Below, piece after piece: positions 11,721 through 22,745 of a DNA stretch of 64,000 bases (positions are counted from its first letter, which is position 1; every line of letters begins with the position of its first letter). The DNA is taken from assembly GCA_900155495.1 (NCBI GenBank), contig FTLJ01000391.1, forward strand, positions 17,946 to 81,945, read 5' to 3'. The notes below the pieces were generated by a model. The model was given only the letters and a program-made list of their open reading frames with translations, was not told the origin of the DNA and did no database searches. The stretch comes from Porogramme epimiltina (taxonomy: Eukaryota; Basidiomycota; Agaricomycetes; Polyporales; Polyporaceae). A program made the position numbers and the translations under genes.

Positions 11721-12604
11721 TGGGGTCTCCGAGTGCGCGAGGCGGCGCGAAGGTTTGTGTCCATCGCGGCGCTGTCGGAGGAACGCAGCGCCTCACTTCG
11801 CCCGCCATGGGGCTCCTTCTCTTCTGGGCGGCGCTGCCGTGGGCGTCGGGATGCCATTGGTAGAGGCGAGCAGTGACGGGTTTGGACCCAGGCTCGGAGC
11901 ATGACTGCGACCTGTTGTATGCAACCACAGAAGCCTCCTGTCATGCCGAGATCGTGAGGTAGCTTGGAGAAGATGCGGTTCATCCCTGTATCCGATGATG
12001 CGTTGCAATTGACGGCCCCGCCACGCTCGATGTGACCATGATAGATGTAGGACGTAAACGGGCTGTTCCACCTGGCCGCACTTTCAACACTGCTGGATGC
12101 GAGAGGGAGCGTGGGAAAAGCAAAAATTGCGGCACTTTGATGGCTGTGAACGCATTACATAATCTTATTCATCACATGTTACGTGATCGTCGTGACGAGA
12201 ATCCTCTATCGTGAAAGTCAGACCTCTCACACCGACTTGAAGCTAGTTATAGCTCTCGAGTCCCAATGGGGTATCCGAAAAGTGCATGCCATAGATACAG
12301 GGTGTACCGTGGATGCTCTTAGGAGGCTTCGGGACTCGGTATGTAGTGATTCTCATTCGACTCGCACGACAATTATCAGACTGCAGCATTCCCTCATAGC
12401 GTATTCCAACGTTCGTCCATGTGACTCGAGAGTCTAGAGAATGGCATACAGGACATAGTATGCACCAATGATGAAGTGGAATGCAGAGTAATATCCAAAA
12501 CACGCAAGCTTTCCCTCGTAAGCCCTTCCATCTCGAAGTACTGGCCCGATCTGCCTATACGTTCGTTAAAGGAGTAGAATACTAATACATCATCATATTT
12601 CACC
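11721..12604. other. Intergenic, nothing recognised
   Basis: Holds the promoter of MFS1 and the 3' flank of the small secreted peptide gene. Open frames here are short and overlap the MFS1 5' region; none matches a family I know. Confidence 0.5.
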
Positions 12605-12871
12605 TTAGTACTTCTTGTCCTTGCAAGGAATGCCGGGGATGGGCACGTTGATGTTAAGACCAGGAGCCGGCTTCATGAGCGCCGGGACGGCAACGAACCA
12701 TCCGACGCCATCGTCCTCATCGCCCTGGCGAGCGACGACATCCTCCCTGACCTTGTCTACGGAAGTATGTTAACCTCCATCAGGGTGCCCTATCGTACCG
12801 TTCGAACACCTACCAACGGGTGCTGCCAGAACCAAGGAGACAAAGAGTAAAAAGATGACGGATGCGCGCAT
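12605..12871 (-). CDS. Small secreted peptide precursor (69 residues)
   Basis: Two exons, 12871-12814 and 12756-12605, joined by a GTAGGT...GTAG intron. The first exon is a near-perfect signal peptide (MRASVIFLLFVSLVLAAP). The mature part is acidic first (VREDVVARQGDEDDG) and then hydrophobic and proline-rich (GWFVAVPALMKPAPGLNINV then PIPGIPC), ending CKDKKY. One cysteine and no repeats are present. A TATA-like CATATATC lies about 95 bases upstream. It is divergent from a UstYa/DUF3328 gene that starts 572 bases away. I do not recognise the family. It could be a RiPP-type precursor modified by the UstYa neighbours, a small secreted effector-like protein, or an unrelated secreted peptide. It lacks the multiple dibasic-flanked repeats of known UstA-type precursors. 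It is too short to be found from open frames alone, and the gene call rests on the splice model. Confidence 0.65.
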
Positions 12872-13442
12872 GTTGTCTGTTGCGAGTACGTTCTGTGGTT
12901 GGGTCTGCGCGCAAGCTCTCGACGAGGCAGATGGGAGGTTCTTCGTTGACCCTCTCCAAACAAGATATATGATCCGGAGAAAGCAGACATCTTGGTAATC
13001 GGGCACACCGCCTGCCCGGCAGCATAGCTGTGCCTAGGTCAAGAACTGCATGAGGATTCACTTAGTGGGTACGGCAGACGTAATTCTATATCTAACGTTT
13101 TGGTGCCACTAGTGAGCTGTCTCCGCTCGGCATCTGACCCGTCGGATCTTCCGGGTATACCTATCTATCTGATCATTTAGAACCATCGAACCGCCATACG
13201 CTGCAACCCACTCTCGGCGCGACGCTCGTATTCAATAAGCATCCCATTTCAGGAGAGAGAGGTACGACGTAGGGGCCTATTTTCAGTAGCGTAGCTCTGT
13301 TGACATATCGGGTAGGTCCCGCTGTCTACATGCACCAATGCTCCACAATGGGTCTCCGTGCAAATGCCGAACCCGTAAAGATCCCTGGGCACCCTCCACG
13401 GCGATAGCGTGAGGGGACGTCTGCCCGTAATCCCTTGTACTG
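12872..13442. promoter_or_regulatory. Divergent intergenic region between peptide and UstYa gene
   Basis: About 570 bases separate the two divergent start codons. On the minus side a TATA-like element (CATATATC) lies near 12965-12972. No clear TATA was found on the plus side. A shared promoter is an inference from geometry. Confidence 0.4.
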
Positions 13443-14176
13443 ATGCGCTACTCGTCGTCCACTCACCCTGTTCTGCGGAGCTCCATCCTCGCTACAGGCC
13501 TCACCTTTGCGGCCCTTGTGCTCGTACTCGTGACAGCAATATCTCTCGCGACTCAAGTATGGCTTTATTGGGCATACCCAGAGCTACCTGTTATACCGCT
13601 TGAGAAGACGCTCGCTGAATATTGTGAGCATGCACTCTCCCCGAAGAACTGCTTACGAGTTTATATACTAATAGATCGTCTCCACCAGCGTACATTAGTG
13701 ACGACTACCCTCAGTATTATCCTATCGACCTTGGGGACGTCTCACTCACCCCAGAGAACACCATCCACTACCAGATCTTTACCGAGGACGCCTCGCGCGA
13801 GTGGGAGTCCATCTTCCCACCGGGCGGCGGATTCGTCTACCTGGGACCAGAACAGCGGCCCTTCGGCCTCGCGCTCTTCCACCAGATGCACTGCCTCGCT
13901 CGCATCCGCCGCGCGATGAACTTGCGCCAGTCATCGGAGCACGTTCACCACTGCTTCAACTACATCCGGCAGGCGATCCTCTGTGAGGCGAACCCAACCA
14001 TCGAGCCCGTCATCCCCATCCTCGGCCGGCGGAGCGTGAACGCGGAGATCCCGCGTACGTGCCGCGACTGGACCCAGGTATACGACCTCGCCACGGCACA
14101 CTTCCGCAATGCGTCTGCGGTAGCCGGAGGAGGAAGAGCGGAGGGAGCGGCGAGGCCTGAGTTGATGTACGTGTAG
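13443..14176 (+). CDS. UstYa/DUF3328 family oxidase-like protein, copy 1
   Basis: Two exons, 13443-13623 and 13689-14176. The intron acceptor is chosen so that YSYISDDYPQYYP reads through, a conserved start of the DUF3328 domain. An N-terminal TM anchor (FAALVLVLVTAISLATQVWL) is followed by LTPENTIHYQI and GGGFVYLGPEQRPFGLALF. The two copper-binding-type HxxHC motifs are both intact: HQMHC at 13880-13894 and HVHHC at 13940-13954. The protein ends at TAG 14174. UstYa-type proteins perform oxidative cyclisation or related chemistry on fungal RiPPs and some other metabolites. Both motifs being present suggests an active enzyme. It is convergent with a second family member and divergent from the small secreted peptide. 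Confidence 0.9.
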
Positions 14177-14368
14177 CTACCGGTGATCGGGCGAAGCACT
14201 ACTGTGGGCGGCTGGGTGTATTAATGCAGCGGAAAGAGGCTGTAATTTCTAATGGGGATGCATGAGAAGTCGTGCGGTTCCCCCTCGCACGTCGAGCTTC
14301 TACATACTATCCGCGCACTGGGGCCCTGTGCACTGTCAAAATCGGAAGAATGAATTCATTAACTCCAG

Positions 14369-15075
14369 TTAAGGGTAGGCATCCGCGGGCCATCTTAGGA
14401 AGTTGGCCTCCGCCTCCGTACGAAGAATAGTCCAGTCCCTACAGCGGTGCTCTAAACCCAACCCGTCCACTTTTAGGCTCTCTTCCCCTGCTTCCGGTGC
14501 CTCCTTGACGGGCTCAACCCGCACGCTCGCGGCGCACAGGAGCATCTGCCGGACATAGTTCAGGCAGTGCTGTGTGTGCCAGCTTTCCCACTCGCTGTCG
14601 GGCGAGCGCACGACCGCGCGCCGCATCTTGTCGAGACAGTGCAGCTGGTGGAACATCGACACGCCGAAGAGCCGATTGTGCGGGCCGAGGCGGACGAACC
14701 CGCCCGACCCCGCAGGGAAGAGCGACGCCCACTCGGCAGAGACGTTGGGCTGGTAGTGCACCGTGTCTTCCACCATTAGGGCTGCGTCGCGCGGGTGCCT
14801 CGAGAGCGGTATGAGCGACGGTGGGAAGTCGGTCTCGAGGAAGGCTGCGTTGCGAGGGGAGTCGTCAGAGCAGTTCATCCCTCCAGGGATGTCACTAAAT
14901 GAGTAATAATCTTACTGTAGTCCTCGGACTTCCACTCGTCCGACGGGGAGGCAACACGCCAACTATCAACGGCCCTGTGCGCGGACATGTTGGCGAAAAT
15001 GGCGAACGCTAGAATGAGCGCGGAGGAGAGGTAATAGAGCCATCCCCGGCGCGAGGAAGGCAGAATCGTGGTCAT
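14369..15075 (-). CDS. UstYa/DUF3328 family oxidase-like protein, copy 2
   Basis: Two exons, 15075-14916 and 14880-14369. The acceptor after GGAG at 14883-14881 joins EDY to RMNCSDDSPRNAAFLETDF in frame. The N-terminus has a TM anchor (YYLSSALILAFAIFANMSA). The domain carries VEDTVHYQPNVSAEW, FVRLGPHNRLFGVSMFHQ, HQLHCLDKMRR and HTQHCLNYVRQMLLC, so both HxxHC motifs are intact. A TATA-like GATATATAG lies about 40 bases upstream (15113-15121). It is only moderately similar to copy 1, so the pair is probably two steps or two partners rather than a fresh duplication. UstYa-type proteins are known to act as pairs in ustiloxin-type pathways; pairing here is an inference from adjacency. Confidence 0.9.
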
Positions 15076-15674
15076 GCTAGTGGGCGCTGAAAATACTTCA
15101 AACGTGACTGCCTGCTATATATCATCAAGGGCACAGCTGCTCATGTGTGTCGAAGTTGAACCCTATTGTGTTGCACGGCGCGCTGACGGTTGGGGGGGGG
15201 GCGCACCGGGGGTGCCGGGGGCGGCAATGGCGACGGAGTTTGTATATTTGCGCCCAGCGAACCACCGGCGCTTGCTGGCGGAATTAGAAGGTGAAATGAG
15301 TTGAAGGCGAACGCTAACCTTGTGCAACTTGTGTCCGATCAGCAACGGGTGCGTTCCTTGTGGAGTCTAGAAGGGGATGCTTCACAGCGTCCGCGTCGTG
15401 ACGTTCTCTCGGAACTCAATTGCGATAAGAGGCACGGCATGCCATGAGTGTCGCACAGGAGAGACGTGGCGGGCATGGTGGTCGAAAGAGACCCGATGTG
15501 CTGCGCCCTAACTGAGCTCATGGAGACCGTCATGTTAGCCACCCAATGGAGCTCTGGAAGGACGGCAGCTTCAAAGAGGAGGATACAGCGTCGTGCCCCT
15601 TATAAGGATAGCACTCCCTCCTCCCCTTGGCCGGCCCGCTCAGAGTACTTCCTCGCTCCGACTCAACACACGAC
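15076..15674. other. Intergenic; TATA boxes on both sides
   Basis: Contains GATATATAG serving the minus-strand UstYa gene and CTTATAAGG (about 15598-15606) about 70 bases before the plus-strand seven-TM gene. A run of nine G residues lies at 15191-15199. No gene was recognised. Confidence 0.5.
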
Positions 15675-16791
15675 ATGGCCTCACTTACCGCCGCGCGCAT
15701 GAGCTATGCTGCCGCCCTCGTGGCATCAGTTACTTTCGGTCCGTTTTTACTCTTTGTGCTGCGTCATTTGATGCGATCGTGATACCCAGGCCTGTATGTC
15801 GCCATTGCGGCTCAGACAGCATACAAGATTCTCGCCAGTCCGCCCCGCCACCGAGTGGGAAAGAAGATCCTCCTGGCATGGGTTGTAACGGTCTTTATTC
15901 TTCAGACGATCTACTTCGTCGCGGGCTCCAAATGGAGCGAAATCGAGTTCGTCGAGTCGACCGAAGACCCCGGTGTGTTTGCGGGGCAGCTCTCGTCTAG
16001 ACTTGCTGTGCTGAAGGATACTACGTATACTGTGACTATATGGATGGCGGATGGATTTATCGTAAGTCTTCCTCTACGGATCAGGGTTTTTAATCTTTGC
16101 CGACCGTACGTGCCGCAGTTGTATCGTGCGGTTGCAATATACGCGGACAGGCTTTACATAGCGGTGGTACCAGCGCTCCTGTATCTGGCTACATTGGGTA
16201 TGTCCCTTCCGACTTGTTCATTCACGGGCTTATTGAATCTCCATAGCTTCCGGAATTGGTCTCCTAGTCGAGACCGCTAAGCCCGGAGCGGCCTTCGGCC
16301 AAGTCTCCGTCATCGATTTTGGCACTCCCTTCTGGTCCCTGTCGGTCAGCATGAATGTGTTGACCACACTACTCATCGCTGCTCGGCTCTTCTACCGCCG
16401 CCGTTCCCTTGTCGACTGCTACAATGAACACAAGACTAGCTCATACTCCCCTGAAGTTGCCATTTTCCTCGAGAGCGCGGCACTCTACGCGATTTGTTCG
16501 ATCATCTATATACCCATGTTCTCCAAGAATATCCCGCTTCAATTCCCTTTCTCTGCCCTTTTGGGATCAGCTGCGGTAAGCGGTTAATGGCGCTTCCATG
16601 GGAGTCACGAACGGCGCTGACTGTATGTATTCCAGGCCATCGCGCCACATCTCATCATCTTACGGATGGTAGGCGGGCAGTCGTCGAGGCTCGAGATGAG
16701 CTTGATACCGCTCCAGAATCGCGGCGGAGATGCGGAATCAAGTGCAGTGCAGGGGGGACGTAAGGTTAGTCACAAGGCACCCTTCCATTGA
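15675..16791 (+). CDS. Seven-TM membrane protein of basidiomycete family, tandem copy 1
   Basis: Five exons: 15675-15738, 15790-16061, 16119-16197, 16247-16575 and 16636-16791. Exon phases are the same as in the next gene. The product starts MASLTAARMSYAAALVASVTFG. It then shows KKILLAWVVTVFILQTIYFV, SKWSEIEFVEST, YRAVAIYADRLYIAVVPALL, SGIGLLVETAKPG, LFYRRRSLVDCY, ESAALYAICSIIYIPMF and APHLIILRMV. This pattern (short N-terminus, seven TMs, a final IxLRMxxG helix and a soluble tail) matches an expanded, uncharacterised mushroom family. Signalling or sensing is only a guess. The first donor is GTCCGT, an unusual extended site. The last exon may splice again near 16761, so the C-terminus is uncertain. 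Confidence 0.75.
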
Positions 16792-17426
16792 CGCGTTTAC
16801 TCATTTAATTTAGTCCGCAGATGGGAGTAGTTCTTTGGGCAAGAACTAGGCTTATCCAGACCTTTTGGACATCACCTTGATTACGCTGTGCGTTCTCTGA
16901 GTGTCCCAGAGTGTCCGTAAATGTTGCGAAGCCTCCGATGTAATTGTTACCCTGTGCGGGCTTTGAGATATCCATGATCCCGTCGAACGATTACCACCAT
17001 CAAATCGTGTACTCAAACAATCTGCTTCTATTCATCCTGTATAGCGCTGCCGCTAGTGACCATGACGCCAGCGACACAATACTCGGTTTGGTTGAAGCGA
17101 ACCATCAGTACGCCCTCGGAAACAGCGAATAACAGCGATCTAGGTACGTGCGTATGTGCGTTCGTCAACAAGAGAGCACTTCTTCTGAACGCGGAACCGC
17201 ATCAAATCCAAATTCAGCGGCCAAGAGAAAGTGGGCACGTCAAGAGCATCATGAGATCGCGGGGAAAGCGTCAAACCTCCGACAGTTTGACATTTGCCGG
17301 AAAGTCCTCACCCAGGCTACGTTTTGCGGAAGGCTATGCACCGCCCATGTGGCTTGTTTATATACATTAGCCTCATGGACAGCCATGGTTGCAGCCCCAG
17401 TCGAACACCACCAAGATTCGTCCTCA
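16792..17426. promoter_or_regulatory. Spacer and promoter of second seven-TM gene
   Basis: A TATA-like TTTATATACA at about 17357-17366 lies about 60 bases before the chosen start. No separate gene was recognised. Confidence 0.5.
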
Positions 17427-18738
17427 ATGGCCAATGCAAGCCTTCAAAGCGCTCGTCTGAGCTATGCCGCCGCCGTGATTGCATGCATTATGTACGGTAC
17501 GACCCTGTTGATCTTGTAACATCATTCCATCCTGCTAATCACTTTAATACATACAAAAGGAATGTATATAGTGCTTGCATTAATATGCATTCACTTCCTG
17601 TTGTCACGGAAGAAGAATTACCGGTCCAGAAACATTCTCCTGGCATATACGGTCCTCATGCTTGTCGTGAACACGATATACTTCGTGACTGGCTCAGTTT
17701 GGGCTGAAATCGAATTTGTCGAGTCCACTGCTAGCATAGGAGCATATGATACAGCTCTCAGCTCGGTGACAAGCATTTTGAAGGATACTTTTTATGTTAT
17801 CGACATATGGCTTGCTGATAGTCTGCTGGTAATGCCCCCTTACATACGATAACGGAGCATTGAGCTGACTGAGCACTTAGACATATCGTCTGTGGATCTT
17901 GTGGGGAGGTAACCTCCTCGTCATTGCAGTTCCATGCATATTGTGGGCGGCCACCATAGGTAAAGAAGCCATTCTCCATCTTCGATCATCCATGCTAACT
18001 CTGCAATGCAGGAGCCGGAATAGCACTTTTGGTAGCCACTGCAAACCCCAATGCACAGTTAACATCTACTTCAGTGATTCACCTCCTCACTACATTCTAT
18101 TCCCTCACCGTATCCCTCAACGTGATTTGCACCGTCCTTATTGCTGGCTATCTATGGCACCAGCACTGCACCATACAGAAGTACAAGGCTGTCCGCTCTT
18201 TCAGCTACACCTCAGTGGTCACGGTCCTCGTCGAATCTGCAGCACTCTACTCCATTGCAGGCCTCGTATACATCCCGCTCGTAGTCCGCAAGCTCCCGCT
18301 CCAGTTTCCCATCACCGCCTTCGTTGGCGGGCTCACGGTGCGCTACCGCCTCCTCACCAGGTCTCCTTCCCATTTTGCTGACCATCACCCGCGCGCTCGC
18401 AGGGGATATCACCAAACCTCATCGTGCTCCGCATGGCGCTGGGGACGGCTGCGGTGCCTACGGACGTGCGCGGCACCCACGGCGTGGGGCACTCCGGCTC
18501 CGTTGCGCTGCAGCTCTCGCCACTCGCGAGCCCTCCGACGTCCTTCTTGAGCCAAAGCGCAACTGCGGTGGGGGAAGGTAGCCCACGGCTCGGCATGTCG
18601 TTCTCGTCCGAGGTCAAGCCCGGGTGGGGCGCGCAGCCTCTCGGGATTGGGCTCGGCGCGGGCGTGGGTACGCCGAGGCGTGAGGGGCTCCTGTCCGAGT
18701 CGCTGCCGTCTGTGCATGACTGTAGCATCATTGTTTAG
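17427..18738 (+). CDS. Seven-TM membrane protein of basidiomycete family, tandem copy 2
   Basis: Five exons: 17427-17496, 17560-17828, 17881-17959, 18012-18337 and 18403-18738. The start MANASLQSARLSYAAAV was chosen over an in-frame ATG at 17385 because it aligns with copy 1 and because a TATA box is at 17357. Shared landmarks are RNILLAYTVLMLVVNTIYFV, SVWAEIEFVEST, IDIWLADSLL, TYRLWILWGGNLLVIAVPCI, VESAALYSIAGLVYIPL, PLQFPITAFVGG and PNLIVLRMALG. The tail is longer than in copy 1 and rich in Ser, Gly and Pro (LSPLASPPTSFLSQSATAV), ending HDCSIIV. The conserved intron positions show tandem duplication with divergence. Function is unknown. Confidence 0.85.
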
Positions 18739-19121
18739 GGAAGTGGCGGGTCACACAGGAAAGGAGCTTCTTTCGCATTTATGAGCGAACTGTGTCGTGG
18801 ACCTAGGAACGCTACACTGGACTTCATGTGTCATTGTTATTGGAGGTCGTTGTCTGTATGCTTGTCACTGGCGGGTTGTATTTATGGTGTACAGGACGAA
18901 GCAAGCATCTGCCTTTGCCAGTCAACATCGGGTGATTTCCAAGGTGGTTGAGAGGAAACAGGTAAATGCTTGGATGGAAGAGGAGAACAGCGCATATACC
19001 AAGGTGAGAAGTTATAATACAATACTTGATTGCATTGCACGTAACGCATTGTCAAGAAAATGTAACCAGATACATGAAACACGAGAAACCTCGGGGAAGT
19101 AATCCGATTAGAAACATGAAC
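18739..19121. other. Intergenic, nothing recognised
   Basis: 3' flanks of two convergent genes; no further feature seen. Confidence 0.5.
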
Positions 19122-21078
19122 TCATTTCCGCTTCAGCACGACAGACACAGAGGGAACATGGAGCCTCCTGTCCTCCCCAGAGCCTGTAAAGTAAATTGCG
19201 TTGATCGCTGCGTTGTTCCGCACGCCCCACAGGTCTTGTCCGTTCCAGTACGGGTAGCATCCCATATGCTTAACCCCGTTGTACCCTGGGATGCCGGTGT
19301 CGATCCTGACGTGACCGTGTATCAGCGTCCCAAACGCAACACAAACGCACTGGAACGCTCCCGCAGAAACACTCACCTCAGTTCGTCCCGGCGCATGCTC
19401 GAGCGCAGTGCGAGTCGCCCCGGTGCCCCGAACCGCGCGAGCACGTCGACACCCTGGAGCGTGAAGTGCTCGATGTATAGCGTGCCCCGTTCCACCAAGA
19501 CTCGCGCGCCGGATGGCTTGTCCACTTCCGCGTCCGCGTCAACCCACTCGCCCCCGTAAAGCTCTGTCGCGGCCTCCGCGATAGCGGTGTCTATCGCGGG
19601 CTGGACGAGCTCGAAGGTGTCGTACGCGAGCTTCGCGGCATCTGGGTAGCGCCCGCCCATGAGCACGACGACGCCGTAGCCGGTGCCAGGGTGGATCGCG
19701 ATCGCGGCGTGGTATCCGGCCATGGCGCCCACTGCCAACGCAACAGCATGTCACTCAGTAAAGATAGACGAACAGAGAGCTGGAGGCTTACGCTTCCAGT
19801 AGATCTTGCGCAGGCGGCCGTTCGAGTCGCGAGCCTTGATGATCTCCCAGGTGAATCCAATCTCTGTCCAGTCGTCCTCCTCGAATGTGTGCACAGTTTG
19901 TAGCCACTTAGCGAGCGAGTACTCGGATATTTGACTCTTCGGATGACGTGCGTTGAGGAGAGACTGTGTGACGACAATCATGTCGGAAAGAGAGGAGAAC
20001 TGTCCGCCGGCAGGGTTCATGGCGTCGAGGAAGTCCTGGTCCTGGTGGGTGCGGAATCAGAGCGTGTCTCGAGAAGTGCATATATGCACTTACAGCGACC
20101 TCAGGCCCAACTGAAGGAACGACGACGAGGTTCTTGTTGTCCTCCGTTGTCAGAAAATGGCTTCCGTTGAGGCCCATGGGGTCGAAGATGTCGCGCCGGA
20201 GGAGTTCTGCATAAGTGAGAGACAGTGCAGACCCTGATGAGGCAGCATTTGCCGCTTCTAGGGCGACCCCAAGAAGTCCAGTACCAGTGTTGGAGTACGC
20301 GGGATAGGTGGCGGGTGGTGAGGTAAGGGGATATGTTGCTATGGCGTCGAAAAGAGCGCGGTGCGATGGGAATGGGTGACCGTTTGTTGGGGGCGGTCCT
20401 CCTCCAAACATGCTGTCTGGCCAGCCGGAGACGATACCGGGGGGCCAATCCCTGCCCAAGCCCGAGGTGTGTGTGGCCAGCTGCCATAGTGTGATTGGAG
20501 TCTTCTCTCGTGACTGCGTAGGGAGGTTGGGGTCCAAGCCGTCTAGACGATACTTGAAGTCTTTGATATGTTTGTCGACGCGGTCGTGCCTGTTTCGGTT
20601 TCAGTGTGTGAGCGAACGAGGATAACGAGGATACATACCACGATATAACTCCACGCTCTTCCAGAATCAGTCCCTCTAATGCGGTGAACAGCTTAGATAC
20701 TGACGCAATACGGTACATGGAATGACTGGTAGTAGGCGGGGATGAGGCGGACTCGTTCCCGCGCACAACACCGAAGTTCCTCTCATACAATGCGCCATCG
20801 ACCGTGACCACAGCGACTGAGAGACTGTCGATGTCGCCTTGTGAGAAACGGTTCGTGAAGAAGGAGTTGACAGAACCTATTGCGGCATTGACGGAGGGAT
20901 GGTCGAGCGAGGGTGGCGTGTTGGAAAAGAGGTTGGGGAGGAAAGGTCTGCAGCTCCAGCGCTCGGACTCGTCGACAGTATCCGACGAAGAGAGAAATGG
21001 GATACGCAGGTATCCAGAGTAGTGACTTCCAGCCAGCACGGAAAGGAGAGCGACGGCTACGGGGTGAGGGGTCCACAT
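19122..21078 (-). CDS. Serine beta-lactamase/transpeptidase-like protein
   Basis: About five exons; exon 1 is 21078-20642 and exon 2 is 20589-20094. A hydrophobic N-terminus (PVAVALLSVLAGSHYSGYL) suggests secretion or anchoring. The SxxK nucleophile motif is SVSK within SMYRIASVSKLFTALEGLIL. The second motif is YSN in PATYPAYSNTGTGLLGVALE. TPITLWQLATHTSGLG and LLRRDIFDPMGLNGSHFL are typical of the family. The C-terminal exons hold GAMAGYHAAIAIHPGTGYGV and a beta-rich extension ending VVLKRK at 19122. Fungal members of this class C-like family (LACTB/esterase EstB-like) usually hydrolyse esters, amides or lactones rather than antibiotics. A few act in secondary-metabolite pathways. Total length is roughly 570 residues. 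No disabling change was seen. Confidence 0.85.
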
Positions 21079-22745
21079 TGGGTGCTGCTCAACCGTCGAG
21101 GGGGGGGCGTCCTGAGAGGAAGTCTGAGCGGAGGGGTGAGCTACAGGTGCCTAGGTGCGGCTTCGCGGAGATCGAGGATGAGTGCTGAGCGCATGGATCG
21201 TGGGAACCGCCGGACAGAAGCTCAGAACGCTCTGTCCCGTCCAGCGGGTCTCGAGCGAGACATTAAGATCTTACCCGCCAATTGAATCGCCTTCACCAAA
21301 TCCGGTACAACCCTGGAACAGTGAAGACCAGTCCCGACCGGGTGGTGGGGTCTGGTCCTGTAGTTTCTATTATTAATACTACAATGCCCCTGTATCCACA
21401 AAAGCGCTTGCATCCCTGTAGATAAGCCGGCCGCGCGTACACAGGCAAGCGGAAGAAGCCCTGCAGTCAACTGCGATTTGGTCATCCCACGGCAGGCCAC
21501 CATGAGGACTTGCCAATGATCGAACAGCCGGACTCGACCACAGAAGGGAGAGGGTGGCTTCGTTAGAATCAGTGAGAAGGGTGCAGACGCTGAGAGCCGA
21601 GGTAGCACTTACGTAGTGCTAGTGAGCGCTGAGCTTCCACAAAACGATCGGTTGAGATTCGTGCCCGGCAGTGTTGACGGTGGCGCCTGTCGCATGATCA
21701 CCCCCCAATCAGGCCCCCTTCACCATGGAAGGGCCACGTACGGATGGTGTTTGTAGCTTCTAGTCGCCACCTCTTCGAACGTGAAATTTCCAAGGAAGAT
21801 TTTTCGCTAGCAGTAATTGTGACAGACCCGGCATACGGGAGATTAAATATAACAGATTTCATCTGACTAAATCGCTCTTACATAACGCACTCTTGATTGA
21901 GTCATTTGGGATGACTAACGGAACAAAACTCATCCTATAGAATATAAACTGATGAAGAACATCATGTCGATGCCGCCCAACATAGGACCACTGGACAGCA
22001 CCCCATCTCTACAACGAACACCGCCTTGCGTTCGCATGGTTGTAGAAATGGATGTCATTGTCAACGCAGCGAGAGTTACCGACGACGTACCACGCACAAG
22101 CTGGTGACGAAAGTGAACCATGTCAGCGAATTAACATAGCTACCTGAAGAAGAACATGTGTCTAGCGGCCGGCACTGCAGTTGGTGCGGGAGCCCGGCGC
22201 CCGCACGGGTCCGATAGGGGTAGACCTTAATCTACCCGTACCCTACCCGTGCTATGTGACTACCCTAGGGCTCACCGTGTGCTGGGCCAAATCACGGTGA
22301 TTTCAAGCCTCTCGCTTATGGTTATAATATACACGGTAGTCGTGCCCTTTACGTACTTACTCAAGCTGCACACAACACGTAGTCAGTGCACTAGATTGGT
22401 ATATTCGCTCCTGGGCCTTGCTGTGCTACGACTACCGACACTTAGCTAGTCGGATATCATGATTAGTCGGACCCTGTTATACAATATTGGCGGTATCATC
22501 GGTTACGCCTCTTCTACTCTATGTCATTGGCGGTCTCACTCATGAGAGATGGTAAGTAATAGATAAGAATGGACCACCGACAAACAGGAGCACTTCCGGA
22601 AGCCAAAGTTGCCTCTTCTGTGGGTGCTGTCAAACAATGAATCCCCTTTGCATCATCCTAGTTGGTAGGGGCTTAAGCTCTATCGCGTCGCTTCTCGAAG
22701 ACCTGGTGGCTCTGGAATGCTGAAATAGCAAAGTCCGTATCTGTC
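21079..22745. other. Intergenic with ACCCG-rich patch
   Basis: No gene was recognised. Positions 22185-22250 are dense in CCCGTACCC/CGGGT motifs like those at 3998-4090. These could be terminal regions of decayed hAT-like elements; no paired inverted repeat or target duplication was confirmed. Confidence 0.4.

Noticed and set aside
11281..11904. 207-residue plus-strand open frame over MFS1
   Set aside because: Antisense shadow of MFS1 exons; no recognisable domain.
15191..15199. G9 homopolymer as a regulatory element
   Set aside because: A single short run in a spacer with no repeat context; no basis to assign a role.
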